A DNA stretch of 9,018 nt from Deltaproteobacteria bacterium (GCA_030671095.1 DAOVAK010000074.1:1-9018); one strand, 5' to 3'; shown: positions 1-7,700, counted from the stretch's first letter. The notes: generated by a model not told the origin, from the letters alone. Translations and numbers: made by a program.

Positions 1-644
1 TGCTCAGGTGCGCCAGCTCCCCCCGAGGCTATTACCGGTATGGTCACGTTGGAGGCTATTAATTTGTTCAGCGCCAACTCGTAACCTTTTTTGGTGCCGT
101 CAGCGTCAATGGAGTTCAGGCAAATTTCACCAGCCCCTAAATTCTCTGCCTCCTGAGCCCACGCCAGGGCATCCATCCCCATAGGCGTTCTCCCACCATC
201 AATCACCATCTCATAACCGGTGGGAATCTTTTTTGAGGGTGTCACCCTCTTCACATCCATGCCGAGAACGATGCACTGACCTCCAAAGGCCTCTGCTCCC
301 TCGGAAATAATGCTCGGATTCCTGATGGCCGCCGAATTGACACTCACCTTTTCTGCGCCCGCGAGGAGGACCTGGCGTATATCCTCAACGGTTCTGATAC
401 CACCTCCCACGGAAAATGGGATAAAGATCTTTGCCGCCACTCGTCGGACCGTCTCAATCATAATATCCCGCTTCTCATAGGAAGCCGTTATATCGTAGAA
501 GACGATTTCATCTGCTCCTTCCTCGTAATAAAAATCGGCCATCTCCACGGGATCACCGATGTCCACGTTTCCCTTGAATTTTATACCCTTGGTCAGTTTT
601 CCATCGCGCACATCTAAACAGGGTATGATCCTTTTGCTAAGCAT
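1..644 (-). CDS. hisF: Imidazole glycerol phosphate synthase cyclase subunit HisF (partial, C-terminus off the left edge)
   Basis: HisF is the cyclase half of cytoplasmic imidazole glycerol phosphate synthase. It uses ammonia from HisH to convert PRFAR into imidazole glycerol phosphate and AICAR, in step 5 of histidine biosynthesis. The first 214 residues are visible of a family length of about 250. The N-terminus reads [10 protein letters not shown], placing the catalytic aspartate at D11, and the second catalytic aspartate is D130 in LGMDVKR. Both numbers match the well-studied Thermotoga enzyme. Phosphate-binding strands are seen as SVGGGIRT (residues 78-85), SIDADGT and, at the window edge, ASGGAG. 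The ATG at 644 is preceded by AAGGGA overlapping the hisH stop codon. It lies 7 bp after hisH, so the two subunits are surely co-expressed. The identification is firm; only the last roughly 40 residues cannot be seen. Confidence 0.96.
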   Translation of the reverse strand, partial: MLSKRIIPCLDVRDGKLTKGIKFKGNVDIGDPVEMADFYYEEGADEIVFYDITASYEKRDIMIETVRRVAAKIFIPFSVGGGIRTVEDIRQVLLAGAEKVSVNSAAIRNPSIISEGAEAFGGQCIVLGMDVKRVTPSKKIPTGYEMVIDGGRTPMGMDALAWAQEAENLGAGEICLNSIDADGTKKGYELALNKLIASNVTIPVIASGGAGAPE

Positions 645-651
645 TGTCCCT

Positions 652-1275
652 TCAACTCCACTTGCAAAAATTGGACAAAATTCTTAATCCTGGTCTCCCG
701 CTCTTCTCCACGTGGAATTGTACGGCAAGGAGATTTTTTTCTGCTATGACAGAGGCAAACCGAGACCCATAATCCGTTTCACCGAGCACCGCAGCAGACT
801 CCTTAGGAGATGCATAGTAGGAATGCACAAAATAGAATTCACTCTCAGGGGCAACGCCCTCGAAAAGTGGATGATCCCTTTTCAATGCCACACCGTTCCA
901 GCCCATGTGAGGCACTTTTAGTTTTTTTCCATCCTCGTCCACCATTTCTACTTGAAACCGACGTACTTCCCCTCTTATCAAGCCGAGGCATTGTGTATCG
1001 TTTTCCTCACTCCATTCCATGATAATTTGAGTTCCAATGCAGATACCGAGGATAGGTTTCCCCGCACCATAGCAATCTACAAGTGCCTGATCCAATCTCA
1101 GCCTTTTCAGGTCAGACATGGCCTTACCAGCAGCACCCACACCCGGGAAGATGATCCTTTCAGCCTCCATGACTTTGGAGAAGTCACTGGTGATGAGCGA
1201 CTCCTGACCCAAAAAATTCAGGGCTCTCTGGACACTCGTCAAGTTACCTGCTTCGTAATCTATTATCGCAATCAT
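652..1275 (-). CDS. hisH: Imidazole glycerol phosphate synthase glutaminase subunit HisH
   Basis: HisH is the class I glutamine amidotransferase partner of HisF. It hydrolyses glutamine and channels ammonia through the HisF barrel. The 207-residue length is normal. The protein opens with IDYEAGNL and has the oxyanion strand PGVG (44-47), the nucleophile C79 in GICIGTQ, VPHMGWN (121-127), FVHSYY (149-154), and H188/E190 in FHVEKSG, so the Cys-His-Glu triad is complete. Two motif positions differ from the common forms: I for L in GIC(L)G, and V for P in FH(P)EKS. These are probably lineage variants. The ATG at 1275 lies 3 bp after the hbd stop codon, and no clear Shine-Dalgarno sequence precedes it, so translation may depend on coupling to hbd. 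It could be a second, pathway-specific HisH copy, but nothing in the sequence requires that. Confidence 0.95.
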   Translation of the reverse strand: MIAIIDYEAGNLTSVQRALNFLGQESLITSDFSKVMEAERIIFPGVGAAGKAMSDLKRLRLDQALVDCYGAGKPILGICIGTQIIMEWSEENDTQCLGLIRGEVRRFQVEMVDEDGKKLKVPHMGWNGVALKRDHPLFEGVAPESEFYFVHSYYASPKESAAVLGETDYGSRFASVIAEKNLLAVQFHVEKSGRPGLRILSNFCKWS

Positions 1276-1278
1276 GAT

Positions 1279-2130
1279 CTAAGTATAATTGTAAAATCCT
1301 CGGCCAGTCTTTTGCCCCAGCCATCCCGCGTCCACATACTTCCTCAACAACGGACATGGCCGGTATTTATCATCTCCCAAACCGGACTTTAGCACCTCAA
1401 GGACAGCCAGGACAGTGTCCAGGCCTATGAGATCCGCCAGGGCCAGTGGACCCATGGGGTGGTTCATTCCAAGCTTCATGACCTGATCTATATCCTCTGC
1501 CTTGCCCACGCCTTCAAAAAGGGCGTAGATCGCCTCGTTGATCATGGGCATGAGGATCCGGTTGGCGACGAACCCAGGGAAATCATTGGCCGGAACCGGT
1601 GCCTTCCCCAACTTCAGGGCCAGGTCTCTGGTGATCTGGTAGGTCTCGTCCGTGGTGGCCAAGCCGTTTATGATCTCCACGAGTTTCATCATGGGAACCG
1701 GGTTCATGAAGTGCATGCCTATGACTTTTCCCGGTCTCTTTGTGGCACCCGCTATTTTCGTAATGGATATGGACGAGGTATTGGAAGAAAGGATCACCTC
1801 AGCCTTGCAGAATTCATCCAGATTGCGGAAAATCTGGAGTTTCAACGCTTCTTGCTCTGTGGCGGCCTCCACGACAAAGTCAGCCTTCGCCATATCATCG
1901 ATTGAGGTGGTCCCCTCTATCCTGCCCAGTATGACTTGCCGGTCGTCTTCACTGATCTTTTCCTTTTTTACCATGCGGCCGAGGCTTTTCTCAACGGCAG
2001 CAAATCCCTTCTCCAGAAACTCATCCTTAATGTCGCTCATGACAACCGACAGTCCGCTGGCAGAAGCCACCTGTGCTATGCCTGCACCCATCTGACCCGC
2101 ACCCACAACCCCTAAAGTCTTAATTTCCAT
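1279..2130 (-). CDS. hbd: 3-hydroxybutyryl-CoA dehydrogenase (NAD(P)-dependent, stand-alone)
   Basis: This soluble enzyme interconverts acetoacetyl-CoA and 3-hydroxybutyryl-CoA using NAD(P)H. It serves butyrate-type fermentation, beta-oxidation of short chains, or anaerobic aromatic/fatty-acid degradation. The 283 residues match the short single-function family (Hbd/FadB2/PaaH-like), with no fused crotonase domain. The Rossmann motif GAGQMGAG is at residues 10-17. The active-site set lines up with the clostridial enzyme: S119 in NTSS, H140 in GMHFMNP, E152 in KLVEI, and N190 in GFVANR. The C-terminal half holds the helical dimerisation domain with [16 protein letters not shown] (223-238) and ends in [11 protein letters not shown], both family hallmarks. 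The ATG at 2130 has a strong GGAGG at 2141-2145, 10 nt away. It heads a tight hbd-hisH-hisF cluster. Whether it works in the oxidative or reductive direction cannot be read from sequence. Confidence 0.95.
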   Translation of the reverse strand: MEIKTLGVVGAGQMGAGIAQVASASGLSVVMSDIKDEFLEKGFAAVEKSLGRMVKKEKISEDDRQVILGRIEGTTSIDDMAKADFVVEAATEQEALKLQIFRNLDEFCKAEVILSSNTSSISITKIAGATKRPGKVIGMHFMNPVPMMKLVEIINGLATTDETYQITRDLALKLGKAPVPANDFPGFVANRILMPMINEAIYALFEGVGKAEDIDQVMKLGMNHPMGPLALADLIGLDTVLAVLEVLKSGLGDDKYRPCPLLRKYVDAGWLGQKTGRGFYNYT

Positions 2131-2140
2131 CTCTTAAAAT

Positions 2141-2145
2141 CCTCC
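2141..2145 (-). promoter_or_regulatory. Strong ribosome binding site of hbd
   Basis: On the minus strand AGAAGGAGG lies 10 nt upstream of the ATG at 2130. It is the best Shine-Dalgarno site in the hbd-hisH-hisF cluster and fixes the hbd start. By contrast hisH has none that I can see. Confidence 0.8.
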
Positions 2146-2204
2146 TTCTCATTGCGCCATGGTTTCTATCTAAATCACCTTAAAAAGCCAGATCTCTTTA
2201 GATT

Positions 2205-2231
2205 CTTATATCATGGCAGTGAGAAAATCAA
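2205..2231 (-). promoter_or_regulatory. Candidate sigma70-type promoter for hbd-hisH-hisF
   Basis: In the 177-bp gap after the glycerol-3-phosphate dehydrogenase gene the minus strand carries an extended -10 element, TGATATAAG (TATAAG at 2205-2210). An upstream TTGATT lies at 2226-2231. The spacer is 15 bp, shorter than ideal, but the TGn extension could compensate. It would give a leader of about 70 nt before hbd. This is a pattern match only, and the downstream genes may also be read through from the upstream pair. Confidence 0.35.
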
Positions 2232-2307
2232 CAGAATGGATTTGGGGTCACACTTTAGAAATAAGAAGATTAAGGAAGGAATACTTGATATTTGAGACGG
2301 GATCTCT

Positions 2308-3924
2308 CTATTGCGGTAGACTATGACACCTTTTCCACAGCCTCTTGTAGGCCTCTGCCTCCTCGTGCCAGTGCATGTCACCCCACCCCAGTTCTTCCTG
2401 ACAGATCAGGCGAATACGGTCAAGATGTGCCACGCCACCCTCCTGCAGTAATAAGCCAAGCCTTGTGCGTCTTAACAGAAGGTCCTCCAGGTGGACAACC
2501 TGCTCAGTACGTGCAGCCCATCGAAGCTCAGACCAGATAACGTCAGTTCCTGGTAGGCGTTCAAGCTCCCCCTCCTTTGCACAACCAAGCATTTCTCCCA
2601 TCTCGGCTCCGTAACGGCCAGCCAGTCTTCGGCGTAGTGTGTGGTCGAAATCTCTTGAAGCGATCTCCTCCGCTCCTGATCCTCCAAACACCGGTTCTCC
2701 CCTATCCTCAGCAACCAAAGAGGGAAGAAATTGCGTTGCCTTTTGGAGAACATCCAGGGCCATGAGGCGAAAATTGGTCAGCTTCCCACCACTCACGGAG
2801 ATGAGGCCATTCTCCACCCAGATATTGTGATCCCGCTTTTCTTTGGATGGATCCGCTATGCCTGTACCGATGACAGGTCTGACCCCAGCATACGTGGAGA
2901 GTATATGGTCAGCCTCGATACCCAAACCAGGAAGTTTGTAGCGCACAGCTTCTAGGAGATACTCCATTTCCTGGGGAGTAATCGACGCCTCAATGTTCAG
3001 GTCTTCCTCATGATCCAGATCCGTGTTTCCCACGACCGTGACACCCTGCCAAGGCAATAGAAACACGTAGCGCTTGTCCACAGGATGCCTCAGCGCTATA
3101 GCTTGGGCCACTGGAATGCGCCAGAAAGGGAATATGAGATGACTTCCCCTGAGGGGTCGAATATGTCCCTCTCCCCCCACCTGATTGCGTAGCCGATCAG
3201 TCCAGGCACCCGTTGCGTTAATGACCACGTTTGCGCGCACCTCGGTAGTTGCCCCGGAAGTCACGTCTCGTACGGCCACACCACATACCCGTCCGCCTTG
3301 CTTCATCAAATTCTCAGCCGCCGCATAATTGAGTGCAACCGCGCCTTCCTTCTGGGCCTCTCGAATCACACGAAATACCAGCCGTGCATCGTCGGTAACC
3401 GCATCGAAATACTGGGTGCCTCCCTTGAGACCAGTGATCCTTATCCGCGGCGCCAGCATGGTGTACTCATCCAGAGGGTAATATCGGTGGGCCCAACGCC
3501 TTCCCAGAAAATCATATACACTCAGCAGGGCGTTCAGTGGCCACCGTCCAGGCAGACTAAGCCTGTAATCGCTGAGCAGGAACCCAATAGGATCAATCAG
3601 GCCAGGCACCTGCCGCAACAGCCGTTCCCGTTCCCGCAACAAGTCGCGGGTCAACTTTACTTGGCCCATCTCAAGATAGCGCAATCCCCCATGGACGAGG
3701 TTGGAGGAGCGACTCGATGCCCCCCAGGCAAAATCCCGTTGTTCGATGAGCGCAGCCGCAAGCCCACACCTTGCGGCTTCTCTCAAAATCCCCGCACCTG
3801 TGATGCCGCCTCCAATCACGAGCAGATCCCACCCGCGCGATCCTTCCAAACCGCCCTCAGTCAGCAAAGACCAGGCCTTGCTACGCCAATCGTGATTATG
3901 AGGACTATTCATTCTCCTCTTCAT
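2308..3924 (-). CDS. glpD: FAD-dependent glycerol-3-phosphate dehydrogenase (GlpD/GlpA family)
   Basis: This flavoenzyme oxidises sn-glycerol 3-phosphate to dihydroxyacetone phosphate (DHAP) and passes electrons to the quinone pool, normally as a peripheral membrane protein. The 538 residues contain the FAD dinucleotide motif GGGITGAG (38-45) and the family signature SSRSSNLVHGGLRYLE (70-85). Other family motifs are INATGAWTD (235-243), AGVRP (346-350, whose arginine corresponds to the phosphate-binding one of E. coli GlpD) and SGGKLTNFR (378-386). A DAO_C cap covers roughly 420-520, including LRWAARTEQVVHLEDLLLRR. The first 32 residues precede the FAD fold and show no family match. There is no GlpA-like [2Fe-2S]/BFD tail, so the GlpD type fits better. 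The start is uncertain: ATG 3924 gives a 20-bp overlap with the upstream gene and ATG 3912 an 8-bp overlap, and neither has well-spaced SD. Overlap implies translational coupling to the alkyl-DHAP-synthase-like gene. Confidence 0.9.
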   Translation of the reverse strand: MKRRMNSPHNHDWRSKAWSLLTEGGLEGSRGWDLLVIGGGITGAGILREAARCGLAAALIEQRDFAWGASSRSSNLVHGGLRYLEMGQVKLTRDLLRERERLLRQVPGLIDPIGFLLSDYRLSLPGRWPLNALLSVYDFLGRRWAHRYYPLDEYTMLAPRIRITGLKGGTQYFDAVTDDARLVFRVIREAQKEGAVALNYAAAENLMKQGGRVCGVAVRDVTSGATTEVRANVVINATGAWTDRLRNQVGGEGHIRPLRGSHLIFPFWRIPVAQAIALRHPVDKRYVFLLPWQGVTVVGNTDLDHEEDLNIEASITPQEMEYLLEAVRYKLPGLGIEADHILSTYAGVRPVIGTGIADPSKEKRDHNIWVENGLISVSGGKLTNFRLMALDVLQKATQFLPSLVAEDRGEPVFGGSGAEEIASRDFDHTLRRRLAGRYGAEMGEMLGCAKEGELERLPGTDVIWSELRWAARTEQVVHLEDLLLRRTRLGLLLQEGGVAHLDRIRLICQEELGWGDMHWHEEAEAYKRLWKRCHSLPQ

Positions 3925-5518
3925 TTCGACTGACCAGCTTTCCAGGGTTCATCATCCCATTGGGATCCACCTGCCGGCACAAGCTTTTGATCATTCCCAT
4001 ACCAAGCTTGCCCTTCTCCACCACCAGATAAGGTGCGTGATCTACGCCCACGCCATGCTGATGACTGATGGTCCCGTTGTTTGCTACGATGGCCTCTGAG
4101 GCAACCCTTTTTAAACGCTGCCATCGTGAAAAAGTTTCTTCATGGGTCTCAGCGATGCGAAATATGAAGGTGGTGTAAATACTCGCACCCTGTGCATAGA
4201 TATGAGACAGGTGGGTGAACACGTGAATTCGCTCATGTTCATGAGAGACGGTTTCGTTCAAGGCAGATTCGATCACGTCTATTAGGTACTCAACGTTCTG
4301 CCAGTCAGTGGCTGTCTCCAGAGTATCCACGGCATACCCTTTCTCCCACAGAGTATTCCTAAGGTAAGGCACCTGAAAACGACTCTCCACCCACTTCCGG
4401 CCCAGGTATCTGCTTATGTAGAACCCGGTTGCCTGTTTGAAAACGCCTCTCGCCTCTCTTAATGCCTTTCTGCACTGTGCCCGGGTTCCCGTAACCCCAA
4501 ATAACAGCATGCATTTCTCAGCCCCTGCGCCACGTTTGGCAAGCAGACGCTCCATGAAACCGACAAGGCGCTTTTTGCCAACAAGAGCAAGCTGGGTTTC
4601 TGTTTCAGCGCTGCCACTCAGCCGTAACATGGACAGGGGAACTTTTTTCTGAACGGCTTGTTGTACCGCTTTCATGCCTCCCTGCCAGTTTGGAAAGAAT
4701 ATACCGTAAAAACGCTCCCGAGCCGGCAGGGGTGTGACACGAACCTTGACCTCTGTCAGAATACCCAAGCGTCCTTCAGACCCGAGGGCCACCTCACGCA
4801 GGTCGGGACCTGCTGCTGATGCTGGAAACGTGGGGATGTCCAAAGTCCCAACAGGTGTCTCAAGCTGGCCTCCTGCGAAAAGCTGCTCTATTCGGCCATA
4901 CCGTAATGATTGTTGGCCGGTCGAACGGGTCGCAATCCAACCACCCAGCGTGGAAAACTCAAAGGACTGTGGGAAATGTCCCAGAGTGTAGCCCCGTGCC
5001 CGGAGTTGAGACTCCACATCCGGACCTGCTGCTCCAGCGCCGAAGGTGGCGATTTGACTTTCTTTGTCCAAGCTTATCAGCCGATTCATCCTTCCCATAT
5101 CCATGGTCAAAACCGGCTTCTCGCTCCTTTCCGGCGTGACATGACCCACCACGCTTGTGCCACCACCGTAAGGTATTATGACTGCACCGGTCTCCTTTGC
5201 GTATTGGATAAGTGCCTTCACGTCCTCTTTCGTGATAGGGTAAGCTACGCCATCAGGAAGGGCGCCCAGGTTTCCGCTCCGCAGAGACAGCCAGTCTGGA
5301 AGGCTTTGTCCCCGCGCGTGACGTACACGTTCTTCAGGTCCTTTGGATACCAAGGGATGATCGGACAGACGAGATTCTGACACATTTTTCAGAACCTCAT
5401 CTAAGTTTGCATCAGGTAGCGGCCTGCCCTCACCGATTTTTTCTACCAGATATCGGTGAGCGTCGTGGGATAAAGGAAAGGTCGTTGTCTCCTCGCCCCA
5501 ACCATTCCAGCGTCTCAT
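3905..5518 (-). CDS. FAD-binding oxidase of the alkyldihydroxyacetonephosphate synthase (AGPS) type
   Basis: The protein belongs to the vanillyl-alcohol-oxidase/glycolate-oxidase flavoprotein superfamily, and several features place it near AGPS. AGPS swaps the acyl chain of acyl-DHAP for a fatty alcohol to make the ether bond. The N-terminus is RRWNGWG (2-8), an AGPS hallmark. The FAD-binding domain has IIPYGGGTSVVGH (114-126), PQSFEFSTLGGWIATRSTGQ (183-202) and ALGSEGRLGILTEV (244-257). The substrate domain has THLSHIYAQGASIYTTF (435-451), and the C-terminus has ISHQHGVG (484-491) and DPNGMMNPGKL (518-528). The 537 residues equal AGPS without its peroxisomal leader. The animal HHH motif is HQH here. 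ATG 5518 is preceded by AGGGGAG at good spacing. Overlap with the GlpD-like gene, which makes DHAP, supports a DHAP-linked role. A D-lactate/2-hydroxyacid dehydrogenase of the same fold remains possible, so the exact reaction is inferred. Confidence 0.82.
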   Translation of the reverse strand: MRRWNGWGEETTTFPLSHDAHRYLVEKIGEGRPLPDANLDEVLKNVSESRLSDHPLVSKGPEERVRHARGQSLPDWLSLRSGNLGALPDGVAYPITKEDVKALIQYAKETGAVIIPYGGGTSVVGHVTPERSEKPVLTMDMGRMNRLISLDKESQIATFGAGAAGPDVESQLRARGYTLGHFPQSFEFSTLGGWIATRSTGQQSLRYGRIEQLFAGGQLETPVGTLDIPTFPASAAGPDLREVALGSEGRLGILTEVKVRVTPLPARERFYGIFFPNWQGGMKAVQQAVQKKVPLSMLRLSGSAETETQLALVGKKRLVGFMERLLAKRGAGAEKCMLLFGVTGTRAQCRKALREARGVFKQATGFYISRYLGRKWVESRFQVPYLRNTLWEKGYAVDTLETATDWQNVEYLIDVIESALNETVSHEHERIHVFTHLSHIYAQGASIYTTFIFRIAETHEETFSRWQRLKRVASEAIVANNGTISHQHGVGVDHAPYLVVEKGKLGMGMIKSLCRQVDPNGMMNPGKLVSRNEEENE

Positions 5519-5750
5519 ATTTCTCCCCTCATATCAGAAAACCCCATCTCCTTTTATTGACTATTGTAATCGTTCACCGGACGTAATACAAGGAATTCAT
5601 AGGCCTTTATGCCCCTCCCTTGCTCTTCATCATCCTTGACTTTTGAACCTCCCTGCAGCATGCTACGGGGAATCTTCCAAATGTCAAAAACGTGATTTCT
5701 AGTCTGCATGTCATTTCTCAAGTCTAATAAAAACTCAGCGAGAGTGTACT
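5519..5750. other. Divergent intergenic region
   Basis: These 232 bp separate the minus-strand AGPS-like gene from the plus-strand 608-codon gene, so they should contain promoters for both. I see a fair sigma70-type candidate for the minus strand (separate entry). On the plus strand there is no convincing one: TTGACT at 5636-5641 lacks a good -10, and an A/T-rich TCTAATAAAA lies about 30 bp before the ATG. No operator palindrome, riboswitch or small gene is evident. Confidence 0.6.
5563..5591 (-). promoter_or_regulatory. Candidate sigma70-type promoter for the AGPS-like/GlpD-like pair
   Basis: On the minus strand TTGTAT (5586-5591) is followed by a 17-bp spacer and TACAAT (5563-5568). The two boxes match four of six and five of six consensus bases. 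The expected start would be roughly 35-40 nt before the ATG at 5518. Spacing and position are good, but this is a pattern match without experimental support. Confidence 0.45.
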
Positions 5751-7577
5751 ATGGCTTCACCCGATCTTATATTGTTTGCCATTCAAAGCGCCCTTAGGCT
5801 GGGCGTCCAGGCGAGAGCAGCCTATGTGGATGCCACCCGACGCCGCTCCTTGATCTTGCCTCTGCCAAATTACCAGTCCAAATCAGATGTGTATGATGCC
5901 TTGGAATATTTTAGAGACCACGGCAGGCGCCACATTCCTGAATCAAAGTTATTAGAAGACTTGCGCAATCAGCTCGAGCAATCAGATAACATCACCCAAA
6001 TAGTGAACACCCTCACTGAAGAGCAGAAAACGGAGCTGATGGTTCTGCATAGCGATTTTGCTACCCTGAACTTCATTGAGAAAGGATTTGAATTTGAAGG
6101 AACCTCTGACGGATTTATTCCAGAGGACTTGATAAACATCCTGAGGATTCGTCAGTGGAGGAAAGGTACCGATCCGCACCCCACTCTTCTCCGACGCTTT
6201 GCTGGGACCTTTATTGAGATCGGCGTTGATTACTTCGCCCATTTCCCGGGCGGACTCAACAAAAACTCGAGACATGGAAAAGCCCTTTACGTCCTGTTCA
6301 CGAGCCTCGATCAGATCAAATTCTCTGAGGAATTTGCTGAAGAAAGAATTGGGGACCTCCCGGGCCGGCTCCTAATTGCTACGCTGGAGACGGTTTCCGA
6401 GAACAGTGAATTCCTCTCAGGAGATCCTAAATATCAAAAGCTGATCGCGGTGACCTCAAAGGCCCTTGTGAAGGATGTGGCAGAGCGTATCAAGATAATT
6501 CGTGAGTCCACGGGTGGTGCGGGCAATGAAGACAGAGAAGAACGGGTCAAAGCATGGGCTGAACTGGTCTTTCGAAGCGTCCTGGCCAGCGGAGGCCGCT
6601 TCGTTGCCTCAAATCCAAAGGAATTTATTGGTATCGAGGAGCCCGCAGAGTCGGAACCGGCAAGCCATGTGGGCCACGCCGTCCTGGGATTTGTTCTTGA
6701 TCAACCAGAGGGCCATCTGGACAGGGTCTTTGGGAGAGAAGGATTGGAAGTGGTCATCCGGGCGAGCCTCTCGGCACTGGGAAGGCATCCAGAACTCCTA
6801 CTCGATACAGAAAATATCGGCCTGAAAAGTCTCCTTTCTCAAGTGGCCTTAGAACTGGGCAAGCAGGAAGCCGTTCTTCAAGCGGGTATTCTACCAGAAG
6901 TTACGCGCCTGATCCTGGAGAAGACCGGAGATAACCTATACCTCCTCTGGCCTCAGTGGGCAAAGCATCCAGAGAACCACCTGCTCCTCACAGCGGCAAG
7001 GACTGTACTCGATAGCCTCACCTCCGTGCCTTCTGGGGCGAAATGGAGGCCTCAGTTTACACGTGACGATATGCTCCATGTGTTCGAAGCCGCGTTTGAT
7101 GAGTTCGTCAACAATCCGGGATGGCTGATCGATCGCTCAGGTAAGGTTAACGATAACCTGAAGCTCGCATTAGAGGCCATAGTTGGCGTTCTTCGAAAAC
7201 AGCAGGACAGACGCTTGAGCACACACGACGCTTCCCAGATCCTCAGTGCTGGGTTGAAGGCTGTCGCACGCCGTCAGGAGTTTTTGGAGAGACTGCCCAA
7301 TGGTACGCCTATGGTGGCGGCGCTCATTGATGCGATCCTCAGTTCTATTTTCCGACGAAAGAATGACAAGGCGGCATGGAGTCTGGTTCGAAGTGAGGTG
7401 ATCATCGGGACGATAAAGGCGGCCTTGAACTTGTTGGCAGAAGCCGGCGTGGCTGAAGAAAAGGTGAAGAAGCTCGGGACTTTCATGAAAAAGCAAGTTA
7501 AGGCCATCAATGAGGGCAAACCCTGGAGCCTCGAGTTATTTGAGGCTGAGCTGCGAACAGAACTGGGAATGTCTTAA
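5751..7577 (+). CDS. Hypothetical protein with tandem helical repeats, 608 aa
   Basis: I do not recognise a named family. The protein has no signal peptide or membrane segment and looks cytoplasmic and almost entirely alpha-helical. The N-terminus (1-40) is an amphipathic helix followed by DATRRRSLILPLP, and residues 41-200 form a helical domain. From about 205 to the end I see a repeating unit by eye: unit 1 at about 205-317 (starts GRLLIATLETV), unit 2 at 329-424 (REGLEVVIRASL), unit 3 at 438-536 (RDDMLHVFEAAF), and a partial fourth from 549 (EVIIGTIKAAL). Each runs helix, short turn often ending in xxPxxLhD, helix ending near KQ or KD, two more helices. This suggests a solenoid scaffold; no catalytic motif is apparent. 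ATG 5751 has only a weak GAGAG upstream. Codon use over 608 uninterrupted codons supports a real gene. A lipoprotein gene follows on the same strand. Confidence 0.85.
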   Translation: MASPDLILFAIQSALRLGVQARAAYVDATRRRSLILPLPNYQSKSDVYDALEYFRDHGRRHIPESKLLEDLRNQLEQSDNITQIVNTLTEEQKTELMVLHSDFATLNFIEKGFEFEGTSDGFIPEDLINILRIRQWRKGTDPHPTLLRRFAGTFIEIGVDYFAHFPGGLNKNSRHGKALYVLFTSLDQIKFSEEFAEERIGDLPGRLLIATLETVSENSEFLSGDPKYQKLIAVTSKALVKDVAERIKIIRESTGGAGNEDREERVKAWAELVFRSVLASGGRFVASNPKEFIGIEEPAESEPASHVGHAVLGFVLDQPEGHLDRVFGREGLEVVIRASLSALGRHPELLLDTENIGLKSLLSQVALELGKQEAVLQAGILPEVTRLILEKTGDNLYLLWPQWAKHPENHLLLTAARTVLDSLTSVPSGAKWRPQFTRDDMLHVFEAAFDEFVNNPGWLIDRSGKVNDNLKLALEAIVGVLRKQQDRRLSTHDASQILSAGLKAVARRQEFLERLPNGTPMVAALIDAILSSIFRRKNDKAAWSLVRSEVIIGTIKAALNLLAEAGVAEEKVKKLGTFMKKQVKAINEGKPWSLELFEAELRTELGMS

Positions 7578-7622
7578 GAATAATAGATTATAGATTTTCT
7601 CATATCTTCTGCACTTCGCAAA

Positions 7623-7700
7623 AAATCTCCCTCTATCCCCCTTTACGAAAGGGGGAAGCAAAAGTCCTCCCCTTTTCAAAAGGGGAGACAGAGGGGATTT
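7623..7700. repeat. Compound palindromic intergenic repeat (two hairpins inside an outer stem)
   Basis: Three nested inverted repeats are visible. The outer arms 7623-7634 and 7690-7700 match with a single extra base. Inside are a hairpin with arms CCCCCTTT (7637-7644) and AAAGGGGG (7648-7655), and a second with perfect 10-bp arms CTCCCCTTTT (7667-7676) and AAAAGGGGAG (7678-7687). Similar C-run/G-run elements are scattered between genes in many Desulfobacterota, cyanobacteria and related genomes, so this is probably a dispersed, REP- or MITE-like element. It may also end transcription of the 608-codon gene, although no T-run follows either hairpin. Confidence 0.75.

Noticed and set aside
952..1392. 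Plus-strand open frame of 146 codons opposite hisH and the end of hbd.
   Set aside because: Antisense shadow of conserved genes; no ribosome binding site or family resemblance.
3298..3933. Plus-strand open frame of 211 codons opposite the glycerol-3-phosphate dehydrogenase gene.
   Set aside because: It lies entirely antisense to a confidently identified gene and its translation has low-complexity, non-protein-like character with no recognisable motif.
5636..5664. TTGACT followed by CATGCT as a plus-strand promoter for the 608-codon gene.
   Set aside because: The -35 is reasonable, but the -10 matches only three of six bases and lies almost 90 bp before the ATG.
7637..7687. Paired C-run/G-run hairpins considered as a CRISPR-like array or intrinsic terminator.
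   Set aside because: There is only one pair of dissimilar hairpins without spacers, so no CRISPR. No T-run follows either stem, so a classical terminator is not supported.
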